A stretch of 11,627 nt of DNA from positions 1-11,627 of the forward strand of contig CAZTDX010000093.1 of the NCBI GenBank assembly GCA_964612425.1, read 5' to 3'. This DNA comes from CAUJGP01 sp964612425 (GTDB lineage Bacteria; Bdellovibrionota; Bdellovibrionia; Bdellovibrionales; Bdellovibrionaceae). The translations under genes and the position numbers were made by a program. Positions within the stretch are counted from its first letter, which is position 1. Each line of letters starts with the position of its first letter. Of this stretch, positions 1-7,973 are shown piece after piece. Below the pieces are notes generated by a model. The model saw only the letters and a program-made list of their open reading frames with translations. It did not search any database and was not told the origin of the DNA.

Positions 1-1108
1 GGTCTGATAAATTTCGAGCCATAACTGCATATTCACCCTTATCTTCTGAAGTGCGCACGATAGTGAAAAGATCAGAGGCCTCATCAACTAATACTACAAT
101 GCGATCAAGCTTATCACGTTTACAATCAATTTCTATGTAACCTTTGGATTCAAAGTATTGAAAACGGCGATCCATTTCTCTTTCAACCGCTCGCAGGGTT
201 TTGATCGCTCCCACTTCATTTTTTGCAATATGAACATTAGAGAGTTTTTCAAAGGCTTTCATTTCCACACCCAATTTTAAATCAATCAAATACAACTGAA
301 GATATTCAGAAGATTTTAATAATCCGATTAGGAGTTGTTTTTGAAACCAGCTTTTTCCATTTCCTGAAGAGCCTGCAATCAAAATATGATGGATCTTTAG
401 TAAATCTTCAGTGACAAATCCAAAAACTCCTTCTCCGACTAAAAATGAAAAGGCACGATTTAATTGCGGAGCAACGTCATCAAAAGAAATTAATGTGGGT
501 AACTCTTTTGGTGAAACGCGGATATCAATAAGACTTCGATTATTTTCTACAATGCGAATATCTTGCACAAACATATTGAGTGCTGATTCCAAGATCGCTT
601 TTTTAGAGCTAAAAGAATTCACATCAAAGCCAATGGCTCGAACCAGAATCCTTTTTTGATCTTCAGTGGTCGAGACCACATCGATTACAATAGGCAATTC
701 GCCTTTTTGATTTTTTAGCCCCAAAAGATCAATCGCCGATTGAAATTTGGCAGTTTTTAATTTGGCCATAAAACCTAAATGCATCAACCAACTAAAAAAT
801 GGAAAAAGCACCAATACCAATAACTGACTCATCATACTCAAATGGTTTTCTATCCAAGAACCTAATATTGAACACCCCTTCCAAGGAAGTACTCCTAAAA
901 TCGCAGGGAGATTCCACCTGGGTGAATAGATAATGAGCGAGGTAAACAAAATATAAAGAGTCCAAGATTGAAAACGAGTTTTTGTCCATGTATTTTTATT
1001 TTTTATCTGATTAAAAATCACCTTGGCCATAAAACCAAAAATGACAGAGAAGATAAATACGAGACTAGAAATAATATCAGAACCCGTTTTATTTTGTTGC
1101 TCGCTCAT
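1..1108 (-). CDS. FtsK/SpoIIIE-type conjugative coupling ATPase (T4CP), C-terminus beyond window
   Basis: The reading frame is open from an ATG at 1108 to the left edge (369 codons), so the C-terminus is missing. The N-terminus has hydrophobic segments at about residues 12-30, 48-62 and 92-112, giving a membrane anchor. A Walker A motif GSSGNGKS lies at residues 246-253 (K252) and a Walker B VVLVDEASD with D342-E343. The stretch between them (LIDLKLG, then EREMDRRFQYFESKG) resembles the FtsK/SpoIIIE motor pattern of IDPK followed by NEMERRY. Family knowledge: such DNA-translocating ATPases can act as coupling proteins that hand the relaxosome to the T4SS at the inner membrane. The ATG overlaps the VirB10 stop by one base (TAATG) and AGGA stands 9 bases upstream. 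VirD4/TraD proteins are the usual Gram-negative couplers, so the FtsK type is notable. The coupling role is inferred from position. Confidence 0.85.
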   Translation of the reverse strand, partial: MSEQQNKTGSDIISSLVFIFSVIFGFMAKVIFNQIKNKNTWTKTRFQSWTLYILFTSLIIYSPRWNLPAILGVLPWKGCSILGSWIENHLSMMSQLLVLVLFPFFSWLMHLGFMAKLKTAKFQSAIDLLGLKNQKGELPIVIDVVSTTEDQKRILVRAIGFDVNSFSSKKAILESALNMFVQDIRIVENNRSLIDIRVSPKELPTLISFDDVAPQLNRAFSFLVGEGVFGFVTEDLLKIHHILIAGSSGNGKSWFQKQLLIGLLKSSEYLQLYLIDLKLGVEMKAFEKLSNVHIAKNEVGAIKTLRAVEREMDRRFQYFESKGYIEIDCKRDKLDRIVVLVDEASDLFTIVRTSEDKGEYAVMARNLSD

Positions 1109-2052
1109 TATTTAAAATCCTCGGTCAGCTCAATAATCACTTCTTTTCCTTCAGGAACGATAACGTAACCACGCTCATTATTAATGGTAGAAGCCACGCG
1201 GCTCGCTTGATCTTGAGAAGCTCTGGTTAATCCTTGTAGTAGGGCATTTTTCATTGTGGGACGTGCCTGAACACCGTTAAGAGTGTTTCCTACAGACTCA
1301 CGGTCGGTTAAAGTATCAGTTATTCCAGCAAACATATTTAAGCCAATAGAAGCCGCAATCTTTACACCGTTTCCGGTAAATTCTTCACCTAGAATACCGG
1401 GCGTGTAGTTACTCGCATCCAGAGCTTGGGCTGCAATTTTTTTAGACTCTCCCTCAGGCGAATTAAATCGTGTGAAGTTAATAGAAACTTTTTCGCCACT
1501 CCCTGGATAAGAAAATTTCCCCATTAAAACAGAATCTTTTGCAATGAGAATTCCACCAACTTCTGCCTCTTGTGTAATACGAACACGCACTAAGGATGGA
1601 GTTCTCGTATCAATAGAGTTTAGAAGAATGCCAATTAATTTTGATCCTGCAATGAAAGCCCCGGGTCCTTTTGAAGAGTTCCCTAGAACTTGTGGAGCAA
1701 AATATCTGATTGATACCTTTTTTCGCTTTTCTTCAGATTCTTTTCTCTCCGTATCCTCTTTTTGCTTTTGTCCTTTTTGAAAAAGGGTATTCATGGCAGT
1801 GGTAACAAGCGGTTGAGACTTTGCAGTGTCTTCACTAGCTTTTGCTGTCTGACTCGTATGTCGATAGAAGGTCTTATCTTCTTTTGGTGCAAACCAACTC
1901 ATTAAAAGAGCTGAGACGAGCAAAATACTTCCCCCTATTGTGCTAACAGTTTTTATGCGGATGATAACTTTCCCACCGCTTTTTTGCTTAATCGCATTTT
2001 TAAATTTTTCTCGCAAACCACTTACAAAAGTGAAAACTTTAATACTTACCAC
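1108..2052 (-). CDS. VirB10/TraB-like T4SS scaffold protein
   Basis: This 314-residue protein has a short basic cytoplasmic N-terminus, one transmembrane helix at about residues 36-54, and a Lys/Glu-rich linker at about 75-110. The C-terminal domain (about 120-314) is typical of VirB10/TrbI/TraB, with segments such as GAFIAGSKLIGILLNSID and a Gly-rich GVKIAASIGLNMFAG stretch. Family role: it spans from the inner membrane to the outer-membrane core complex and transmits ATPase energy. It is shorter than F-plasmid TraB, mostly in the linker. The assigned start is GTG, overlapping the TraK-like gene by 14 bases. No good Shine-Dalgarno precedes it, so initiation is probably coupled to the upstream gene, or occurs slightly further downstream. 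It sits between VirB9/TraK and the coupling ATPase. Confidence 0.88.
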   Translation of the reverse strand: MVSIKVFTFVSGLREKFKNAIKQKSGGKVIIRIKTVSTIGGSILLVSALLMSWFAPKEDKTFYRHTSQTAKASEDTAKSQPLVTTAMNTLFQKGQKQKEDTERKESEEKRKKVSIRYFAPQVLGNSSKGPGAFIAGSKLIGILLNSIDTRTPSLVRVRITQEAEVGGILIAKDSVLMGKFSYPGSGEKVSINFTRFNSPEGESKKIAAQALDASNYTPGILGEEFTGNGVKIAASIGLNMFAGITDTLTDRESVGNTLNGVQARPTMKNALLQGLTRASQDQASRVASTINNERGYVIVPEGKEVIIELTEDFK

Positions 2053-2773
2053 CGCGAAGTTGAAATTTAGTACTTTTCCCCTTGTAACTAAATAAAAGGC
2101 TTGCGCCGCCTAAATCTACTCCCGTGACAATCACTCTTCCTTGAATCAGTCCTTTATCTTTAATTACCTCAGAGTCAAAAGCATGTACTTGATGCTCTAG
2201 TGGACGATTAGATTTTATTACGATTAGTTCAAGGTCAGAAGTTTTAATCTCTCCGTTAGAGTTATTCTTAATCGTAAACTCTACGATGGATCTTTTAGTT
2301 ATACTCAAGCCTACCAGCTTTTTTAACTGGATTTCTAAAGTTCCCACATTCAACTTTTGCCCTAATTCACGAATAGACTCTTTAGTAATAACTCCTGATC
2401 TAGCAACAGGGCGCAGTTCTGTTTCAGGAATCCATTTAACATCAATAAAGGTATCGATTTGTCCATTTTTACTGGGAGTAAGATAAAATAAATAACGACG
2501 ATCTTGACTCAATACTGTCAGATTAGTCGAAATATTAGCTAGGGGCTGGATAGTTAAACCCTCTTTTAATTTCTCGATGTTAAAATAATTTTTATTTCCA
2601 CAAATCACTGTCTCAGGTTTAAGCCCTAAATATAAAACGGTACTTTGACCTAATTGATAATAAATAGGGTAAACCTTTTCACCTGAAGTTAAAATAGTGC
2701 GCTTATCTCCAGGCATTGAGGCTTGAGTGAAACTAGAAAAAAGTAAAATCATCAAATAAAAACTATTTCGCAC
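2039..2773 (-). CDS. VirB9/TraK-like T4SS outer-membrane core protein
   Basis: This 244-residue exported protein starts with a signal peptide (residues 1-18, hydrophobic LMILLFSSF, probable cleavage after FTQA). The length is close to F-plasmid TraK. The remainder is beta-rich without further membrane segments, as expected for the TraK/VirB9 secretin-like periplasmic family. I rest the assignment on length, export signal and the E-K-B gene order rather than on a catalytic motif. The GTG start at 2773 is supported by GGAG seven bases upstream, and the gene overlaps the end of the VirB8/TraE gene by 11 bases. It probably forms the outer ring of the core complex together with the VirB10-like protein. 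Confidence 0.78.
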   Translation of the reverse strand: MRNSFYLMILLFSSFTQASMPGDKRTILTSGEKVYPIYYQLGQSTVLYLGLKPETVICGNKNYFNIEKLKEGLTIQPLANISTNLTVLSQDRRYLFYLTPSKNGQIDTFIDVKWIPETELRPVARSGVITKESIRELGQKLNVGTLEIQLKKLVGLSITKRSIVEFTIKNNSNGEIKTSDLELIVIKSNRPLEHQVHAFDSEVIKDKGLIQGRVIVTGVDLGGASLLFSYKGKSTKFQLRGGKY

Positions 2774-3347
2774 CGTCTGACTCCGTAATAGAGGTCACAT
2801 AGATTCCTGCTGGATTAACTCTTGTGGGATCTCGTTGAGTCATCCATAAGGTCACTGATGTGGGAATAATTAATGGAATTCCTGCAATTTTTAAAATGCG
2901 ATCAAACGTGCAATGCACGCGGTCTGGTTGAATATCCACTTTTAAAAAAGTAATGGCTTGCTCTAACTTTTTTCCATTAAGATCTTTCAAATACCGCTGA
3001 TTTTGCGCTTCTACAAATTTAGGGATTAAGTCCTCATCAGTGAATGGACCTATTTCCTTTGCTAATTTCTGGGCATTAAACTCATTCCAGACGTAGAGAC
3101 TCACAAGGAATTTTTTTGTGAATTCTTCTACTTCATGTTTACCAATGGGGGCACTCTTGCGTTCTGTTGGATAAAACTCTTGGGTCTCTCCTGATGTAAG
3201 CACTACAATTGGGTTTCGATAACCTTGAGCTATAACGACACTCACTAAAACTAAAGCAATGGTGCCAATAGCAAAGGTTAATAGTTTATAAATATGTAAA
3301 AGTCTTTCTTGGGCTGTCCAAATATTGGGGATAGTATTTTTTGTCAT
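2763..3347 (-). CDS. VirB8/TraE-like inner-membrane T4SS protein
   Basis: This 194-residue protein has a short cytoplasmic N-terminus, one transmembrane helix at about residues 20-41 (LLTFAIGTIALVLVSVVIA), then a periplasmic domain. That topology and length match TraE of F-type systems and VirB8. The periplasmic part includes EVEEFTKKFLVSLYVWN near residues 73-90, similar to the amphipathic first helix of the VirB8/TraE fold. The ATG at 3347 lies five bases after the VirB6 stop, with AAGGA inside the end of the VirB6 gene. Role by family: a periplasmic scaffold linking the inner-membrane complex to the core. Its place before the TraK-like and TraB-like genes reproduces the F-plasmid traE-traK-traB order. 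Confidence 0.82.
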   Translation of the reverse strand: MTKNTIPNIWTAQERLLHIYKLLTFAIGTIALVLVSVVIAQGYRNPIVVLTSGETQEFYPTERKSAPIGKHEVEEFTKKFLVSLYVWNEFNAQKLAKEIGPFTDEDLIPKFVEAQNQRYLKDLNGKKLEQAITFLKVDIQPDRVHCTFDRILKIAGIPLIIPTSVTLWMTQRDPTRVNPAGIYVTSITESDGAK

Positions 3348-3352
3348 AATTT

Positions 3353-4300
3353 TTATTTTCCTTTTTTATAATTAGATTTGAATTCTTTTGGTAAACCGAT
3401 TCTTGAATACCTTTTTTTGAAATGATCAAAGCGAGGTTTTAACTTATCCTTCATTAATTGATATCGACCTGTGACGGGATTCGTGATGGGCTTTACTGCT
3501 AAGCCACCCATCGCTTTGATACCTCTCATTGCTTTTCCGGCCATACGACTGGTTGCCAACTTTACAGCTCCGGCGGTGGCAATGGCTGGTGCCATAGCTA
3601 GAGTGCTTGCAACAGATGACATGCCATCAGAAATAAGCGATTTTGTGGTCATTGGAATAAACAGCATGGATATTCCAACACATAAATTCATTACAATAGA
3701 CATGAGATAGTCTTCCATCCCAGTGATCTCAGGCTGCAAGGCAAGCTTTAGTAATAACACGCCTAGAATACTCCATAGCACTTTCCAAATCACCACTTGA
3801 ATAAGTCCCTTATAGAGACTCAAGGTGATATAGGCCGTCCCTCGCCCCACATACATGAGGATCATCAGGGGTGAGCAAATATACAAAATGGTCCACACAA
3901 AATGCGTAAGTGTTGTTGCTACAAAAAATCCCACATAGGCCACTATGTAAGCCGCCAGATTAAAAATATAAATGGCAGTTTCTCGCATGTTGAACCAATT
4001 ATCGTGTCCAGAATAATTTGGTCCTAAGTTTTTTAAAACTTCCGCTAATTGTTGCAGACCATTTATTTGTTCCGTTACGGCATCACCAATGGTTGCAATA
4101 GAGTTCAAGCACCAATCAAAGCTATAAAGTAAGAGAACCGACATAACGAGACGACGGAGTAAGTCTTTGGTATTCGGGTTTTCATCTTTTAAAATCTCTA
4201 AAACAAAGAGGAATAAAAAGTACGGGACTAATAATACCCAGTACATTTTTATCATCTCACCATGAAGTTCACTTCCTACCGACGATAAATATTCAAACAT
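3353..4300 (-). CDS. VirB6/TrbL-like polytopic membrane protein
   Basis: This 315-residue protein has about six hydrophobic segments (roughly residues 20-36, 50-68, 108-130, 133-152, 163-187 and 200-220). These are followed by a small-residue-rich helix region (about 226-250, with TLAMAPAIATAGAV) and a strongly basic tail ending KSNYKKGK. This is the layout of VirB6/TrbL-type proteins, which form the inner-membrane part of the translocation channel. The ATG at 4300 overlaps the preceding gene's TAA by one base. No clear Shine-Dalgarno is seen, so translational coupling is likely. The position after VirB5 and before VirB8 is the classic P-type order. Sequence identity in this family is always low, so the call rests on topology plus context. 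Confidence 0.82.
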   Translation of the reverse strand: MFEYLSSVGSELHGEMIKMYWVLLVPYFLFLFVLEILKDENPNTKDLLRRLVMSVLLLYSFDWCLNSIATIGDAVTEQINGLQQLAEVLKNLGPNYSGHDNWFNMRETAIYIFNLAAYIVAYVGFFVATTLTHFVWTILYICSPLMILMYVGRGTAYITLSLYKGLIQVVIWKVLWSILGVLLLKLALQPEITGMEDYLMSIVMNLCVGISMLFIPMTTKSLISDGMSSVASTLAMAPAIATAGAVKLATSRMAGKAMRGIKAMGGLAVKPITNPVTGRYQLMKDKLKPRFDHFKKRYSRIGLPKEFKSNYKKGK

Positions 4301-4983
4301 TAATATCGCATTAGTTTCATGTCTGAGTTAAAGCGAGTAAATCCTGTTCCAAGATCTCGACTCACTTTTTGATAATTTGCCACGCCATCTTTAGATTGCT
4401 TATTCTGAAACGCCAATTGCTCACTTTGAAGTTTCAACATTTGAGTGTTGAGACGAAGTAATTGAGAGAGACTTTTCAGAATTTTTGCGCTCGTTTCTGC
4501 TTGCATTCGTGCCGCCCCTTTGGGAGAGGCTTCTCTGGCTTCAGCAGCAATAATTTCAGAATTTTTCTCTTCAATCTTAGAAAATTCTTTAAAATCATGA
4601 GCCATTCTTAAACTTTCAGCCACGGTTTCATCATGCAAGGTATGAAGAGAATCCTCAGGACTTTTTGGAACCTCACCATAAACATTCTTTATTTTTCCTA
4701 GAGCTGACTTAAATTCTTTCAAATCAGCCAGAACACTTTCATCCTTAATCGGAAGAGAGTTTAAAAGACCAATAGAGTTATCAATACCAGAATTAATCCA
4801 GCGCAAGTATTGATCAGCATCCCGTCCTTGTTGAATCATTTGCTGCAATTGAAAATAATGGCGGATATTTTGCTCTAAAATTTGCAATAATACAGCCACA
4901 TCGCCACCCCAAAGATCTGCTTTAGTTGTGAGAGGGGCCATCAAGGTCACAGCAGTTAAAATCCATAATTTTATTTTTTTAAT
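4300..4983 (-). CDS. VirB5/TrbJ-like periplasmic T4SS protein (probable AUU start)
   Basis: The mature protein begins ADLWGG after a signal peptide and is alpha-helical throughout, with the Gln-rich helix ILEQNIRHYFQLQQMIQQG. A C-terminal helix includes LLRLNTQMLKLQSEQLAFQ, a pattern typical of VirB5/TrbJ proteins, which sit at the pilus tip or channel. The longest conventional frame starts at TTG 5019, overlapping VirB4 by 35 bases, but that TTG has no Shine-Dalgarno and adds 12 polar residues before the signal peptide. By contrast AAAGGAG (4990-4996) lies six bases upstream of an in-frame ATT at 4981-4983. That ATT follows the VirB4 stop by one base and yields a textbook leader (KKIKLWILTAV...TTKA). 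I therefore place the start at ATT, giving 227 residues. AUU starts are rare, so this is inference. An ATG-to-ATT mutation or base-call error is the alternative. Confidence 0.72.
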   Translation of the reverse strand: MKKIKLWILTAVTLMAPLTTKADLWGGDVAVLLQILEQNIRHYFQLQQMIQQGRDADQYLRWINSGIDNSIGLLNSLPIKDESVLADLKEFKSALGKIKNVYGEVPKSPEDSLHTLHDETVAESLRMAHDFKEFSKIEEKNSEIIAAEAREASPKGAARMQAETSAKILKSLSQLLRLNTQMLKLQSEQLAFQNKQSKDGVANYQKVSRDLGTGFTRFNSDMKLMRY

Positions 4984-4984
4984 A

Positions 4985-7390
4985 TTATGCTCCTTTAGTA
5001 AGTTTTTGTAAAATTTCAATCAATGGTTGATCAGCTGCTTTACTTTGCTCTTCTGCAATCTTTGCTTTATCAGATCCATCACTGGTACAAATCCAATAGC
5101 TCAATGGTTCAGGCTCAAGCCTCACAATGGCCATGTTTTCATCTTGAATAAACAAAAACTCACTATAGCGACCCTTAACAATCTCTAGGCTTTTTGCCGC
5201 TTCCACTTGAGAGTCATTAAAGCTAAAGGTGGCTTTAAAATCATCCCAGCCAATTTTTCTCTGTCTTAGCACAAATACGAACGAAGTGTTGGGCATCAGA
5301 GAATCCGCAAGCTCGGTATCAGATAAAAAGTCCTTATAGTTTTGACTAATGCACCAAATCCCAGCGTTGTATTTCCGAAATACGCGGAAGCTATCAATGG
5401 CAAATTCTTTTCCCATCTGTGAGCCTTTAAATAAACGATGGGCCTCATCAATGATCAGCATATAAGGACGCGATAAATCACTGGCGGCTTCATTTTTAAT
5501 AAAAGAAGTGAGTAGCAGTAAAAAAATGTCTTTAAGCTCCTTATAGTTATCAAGACCTTTTACTTCAACTGTGACTAAATCCTTACTTAATTGAATATTA
5601 GAAAATCCATCAAGCATTTTGCCGTAAGCCGTCTTACCAGTCCATGAGAACAAAATATCAGAAAACTTTCTCATCGCTTCAACGGGATGTTCCTGCAATA
5701 TTAACTTCAGGTTTGAAAGAGTGGGAATTTTTCCGTTCAGTTGTTTATAAGTTGAAAAGATAGCTTCTTCGAGAAGTGCCTTTTCACGCTTAGGAAGACC
5801 TGGCTTATCTTCATCTTTTAAAATCAACTCTAAACATCCTAAGATTAGTTTAATTTTAGAAGAGCTGGGCTCGGTTTCTCCATGCTCTAAATCAAACATA
5901 TTAAGACAAATCCCAGAGTTTAAATTAAGATCGATAAACTCTCCGTCCATCACTTCAATAAGCTTTTCGCTTGAAGCTCCATTATCTATCCAAACAATTT
6001 TTGGTTTTGGTGTTTGCCCGCAAAATTGCAACATCAATTGCGCAATGGTAAAGGACTTACCAGCACCGCTTCCTCCAAATACTAGACCATTCCAATTGGG
6101 GAGTTCTTGAGCAAAGGGATCAATAGAAAAAGGTGTGCCTTCCCGATTAGTGAGTAGTACCACAGGGCGTACATTTCCTCTCCAGCCTGCAAAAATCGGC
6201 ATCAGATGAGCACAATTAGAGGCTTTCATCTTTTTTTGTCTGAACCCCTCACAAACACCAGGAGCTGCTTTAAAAAAAGCATCAACTAGAGCGAAGGTTT
6301 CCACTAAACCTTCAGCTTGGTTCAGTGATCGAAAGCCTCTTAAAATTTCCTCTGTTTTTTGCTCTAGCTCCTCAATAGTTGTTCCCCAGATAATGACATT
6401 GAGATCACTGTGAATAACCCGCTCAGAACCAGCCATCACATCTCGTAAAAGATCTTCAATGTGTGTGAGCTTTGATTCATTTTCAATGTCAGAGACGTTG
6501 TTACTTCCAGAGGCCATGGAATTTGCAATCCGTCGTTTTAACTCAAAACCATCAATTTCTTTTTTCTGATCCAGCGTTTTTATATTCTGACTCAGGTGAT
6601 AGTGAAAGCTCAGATGAGTTAACATCTCAATCATGGAAGCAAAAGTTGCACCATCGGGCAATAGCCCTAAAGTGATCACTCGGAATAAGTATCCATCACT
6701 ACCTAGATGATTCTCTGAAACGGAGATATTGGTTAAAGCTAATTGTTCTGATACAGGAGGTGCAAAGGCATCAATATTACTGCGTAAAACTGGCAAACCA
6801 ATCTTTCTGCTGCGTTTGAAATTAAAGTATTGAAAACTTAAATCAAACCATTCTTGATTTTTTAAAAGAACGGGGCCAAGGCTTGCAGAGCTAAGGGCTG
6901 ATTCAATCTGCGTGGTTAAAATTTCAAATTTCTGTTTAAGCTGTTCAAACACCTTTTCTGGAAACCCTTGAAAGTGGGATGCCCTTTCAAAAAATCTCCG
7001 CTTAGGCAATACCAATGGAGCAGATCTTATAAAAAGATAAACTTCGGGAATATAAAAATTAGACTCCCTTAGTTTATTTTCTAAAAATTCCACACGAGCC
7101 CTGCGAATTGGTTGGTATTTAGGATCACAGTGCTCTGATATTTGCTTATGTTCTTCGATCACATCTTGAGCCGCATCCTTAAGCTGATAAAACACCTGAG
7201 CTTTAATATTTTGCGGTAAACCCACGAGCATGGTTTCAATTTTTTCCACAATGGCATTAGTTTCTTCAGGTGAAGCGGTGGAAATATCTGCTCCCGTAAG
7301 TTTGTACCCAACCCCTAAAGAACCATCGGTATAAACCATAAAATGATCCTCAAAGCCAAAGAATGGGATTTTATTTGCTATCATTTGCAT
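4985..7390 (-). CDS. VirB4/TraC-like T4SS ATPase
   Basis: This 801-residue protein has the length and domain plan of VirB4/TraC: an N-terminal region (about 1-400) that docks to the inner-membrane complex, then a RecA-like ATPase. Walker A is GGSGAGKS at residues 439-446 (K445), and Walker B is YMLIIDEAH with D648-E649. Downstream, FRKYNAGIWCISQNYKDFL fits the conserved QN-containing motif after Walker B. Role: it powers pilus assembly and substrate transfer at the cytoplasmic face. Two starts are possible. ATG 7390 overlaps the TraL-like gene by 10 bases. ATG 7384 (residue 3) would form a standard ATGA overlap. Neither has a strong Shine-Dalgarno, so coupling to the upstream gene is likely. 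No VirB11-like ATPase is seen nearby, as is usual for F-type systems. Confidence 0.95.
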   Translation of the reverse strand: MQMIANKIPFFGFEDHFMVYTDGSLGVGYKLTGADISTASPEETNAIVEKIETMLVGLPQNIKAQVFYQLKDAAQDVIEEHKQISEHCDPKYQPIRRARVEFLENKLRESNFYIPEVYLFIRSAPLVLPKRRFFERASHFQGFPEKVFEQLKQKFEILTTQIESALSSASLGPVLLKNQEWFDLSFQYFNFKRSRKIGLPVLRSNIDAFAPPVSEQLALTNISVSENHLGSDGYLFRVITLGLLPDGATFASMIEMLTHLSFHYHLSQNIKTLDQKKEIDGFELKRRIANSMASGSNNVSDIENESKLTHIEDLLRDVMAGSERVIHSDLNVIIWGTTIEELEQKTEEILRGFRSLNQAEGLVETFALVDAFFKAAPGVCEGFRQKKMKASNCAHLMPIFAGWRGNVRPVVLLTNREGTPFSIDPFAQELPNWNGLVFGGSGAGKSFTIAQLMLQFCGQTPKPKIVWIDNGASSEKLIEVMDGEFIDLNLNSGICLNMFDLEHGETEPSSSKIKLILGCLELILKDEDKPGLPKREKALLEEAIFSTYKQLNGKIPTLSNLKLILQEHPVEAMRKFSDILFSWTGKTAYGKMLDGFSNIQLSKDLVTVEVKGLDNYKELKDIFLLLLTSFIKNEAASDLSRPYMLIIDEAHRLFKGSQMGKEFAIDSFRVFRKYNAGIWCISQNYKDFLSDTELADSLMPNTSFVFVLRQRKIGWDDFKATFSFNDSQVEAAKSLEIVKGRYSEFLFIQDENMAIVRLEPEPLSYWICTSDGSDKAKIAEEQSKAADQPLIEILQKLTKGA
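4990..4996 (-). promoter_or_regulatory. Shine-Dalgarno AAAGGAG of the VirB5-like gene
   Basis: On the minus strand AAAGGAG ends six bases before ATT (4983-4981) and overlaps the last VirB4 codons before its TAA. No ATG, GTG or TTG exists at usable spacing, so this site is the main evidence for a non-canonical start. Confidence 0.6.
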
Positions 7391-7674
7391 ATATCATCAT
7401 CAGAGCCAGCCCAAAGCTCCCCAGGCGATAAATAATATTTAATGACCTCAAACAGATATCCATCTGGCTTGCCTCTTTTTCCAAAGTAAAGCCCAATAAA
7501 TAAAATTCCTGGAATTCCAAAAATAAATATAGGACCAAAGGGAACACGACTTAAAAGTAGATTTAAAATGGCTCCCAGTAATAAAACAACTATGAGGTCA
7601 GTGGCTTCGATACCACCAACCTTTAACTTTGCATCGAGATTTCGATGCACTGAGGATGATTTAAGTTCTGTCAC
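7381..7674 (-). CDS. VirB3/TraL-like inner-membrane T4SS protein
   Basis: This 97-residue protein has a short hydrophilic N-terminus, two closely spaced hydrophobic segments (about residues 26-42 and 45-64, from DLIVVLLLGAILNLLL to IFGIPGILFIGLYF), then the basic segment GKRGKPDGYLFEVIKYYL. The size (F TraL is of similar length) and this topology match VirB3/TraL, which partners VirB4 in pilus assembly. The start is GTG, sharing four bases with the pilin stop (GTGA), with AGGGA seven bases upstream. Its location between the pilin and VirB4 genes is the standard virB2-virB3-virB4 order. Confidence 0.85.
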   Translation of the reverse strand: MTELKSSSVHRNLDAKLKVGGIEATDLIVVLLLGAILNLLLSRVPFGPIFIFGIPGILFIGLYFGKRGKPDGYLFEVIKYYLSPGELWAGSDDDICK

Positions 7675-7973
7675 ATGACCATCCCTTGAATCCAGCGGAT
7701 AATAAGTGGGGCCAGCATTCCAATAAGGGACGTCACCGCCACGAGCACCATTCTTTGCCGAGCTGAAGCATCACCCGTGGCAGCGAGAATGGCTGCATAC
7801 ACAAGGCCAATGGCACTGGCAGCGGGTAAGAGGAATGAAATTAGTCCATTGGTTACTCCATGAACTTTAGATTCCAACTCACCACCGCTGAATTGAGCAA
7901 AGACCATATCCGGTGCCAGCGTCATTAAAATCCCAAGTCCGATTAACACCAGCCAAGTGTAATGAACTCTCAT
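7671..7973 (-). CDS. VirB2/TrbC-like conjugative pilin precursor
   Basis: This 100-residue protein has a signal peptide (residues 1-26, probable cleavage at VFA before QFSGGE). Two hydrophobic helices follow (about 43-65 and 75-96), separated by a short polar loop GDASARQR. This is the layout of VirB2/TrbC/TraA pilin precursors, which are inserted into the inner membrane and extracted to build the conjugative pilus. The mature form would be about 74 residues, typical of conjugative pilins. Whether it is cyclised (as TrbC) or stays linear cannot be told from the sequence. The ATG overlaps the upstream stop by one base (TAATG), tying it to the unknown 110-residue gene. Confidence 0.88.
   Translation of the reverse strand: MRVHYTWLVLIGLGILMTLAPDMVFAQFSGGELESKVHGVTNGLISFLLPAASAIGLVYAAILAATGDASARQRMVLVAVTSLIGMLAPLIIRWIQGMVM

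Noticed and set aside
411..659. 82-codon plus-strand open frame
   Set aside because: It is antisense to the ATPase domain of the coupling protein, whose minus-strand frame has Walker motifs; no Shine-Dalgarno or recognisable product.
792..989. 65-codon minus-strand open frame
   Set aside because: It lies in another frame inside the N-terminal membrane region of the coupling protein, whose frame is continuous and starts with a good overlap and ribosome site.
968..1168. 66-codon plus-strand open frame
   Set aside because: It is antisense across the VirB10/coupling-protein junction; low-complexity product with no supporting context.
1544..1780. 78-codon plus-strand frame, and similar frames at 2286-2486, 3471-3710 and 6472-6675
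   Set aside because: All are antisense shadows of clearly identified T4SS genes.
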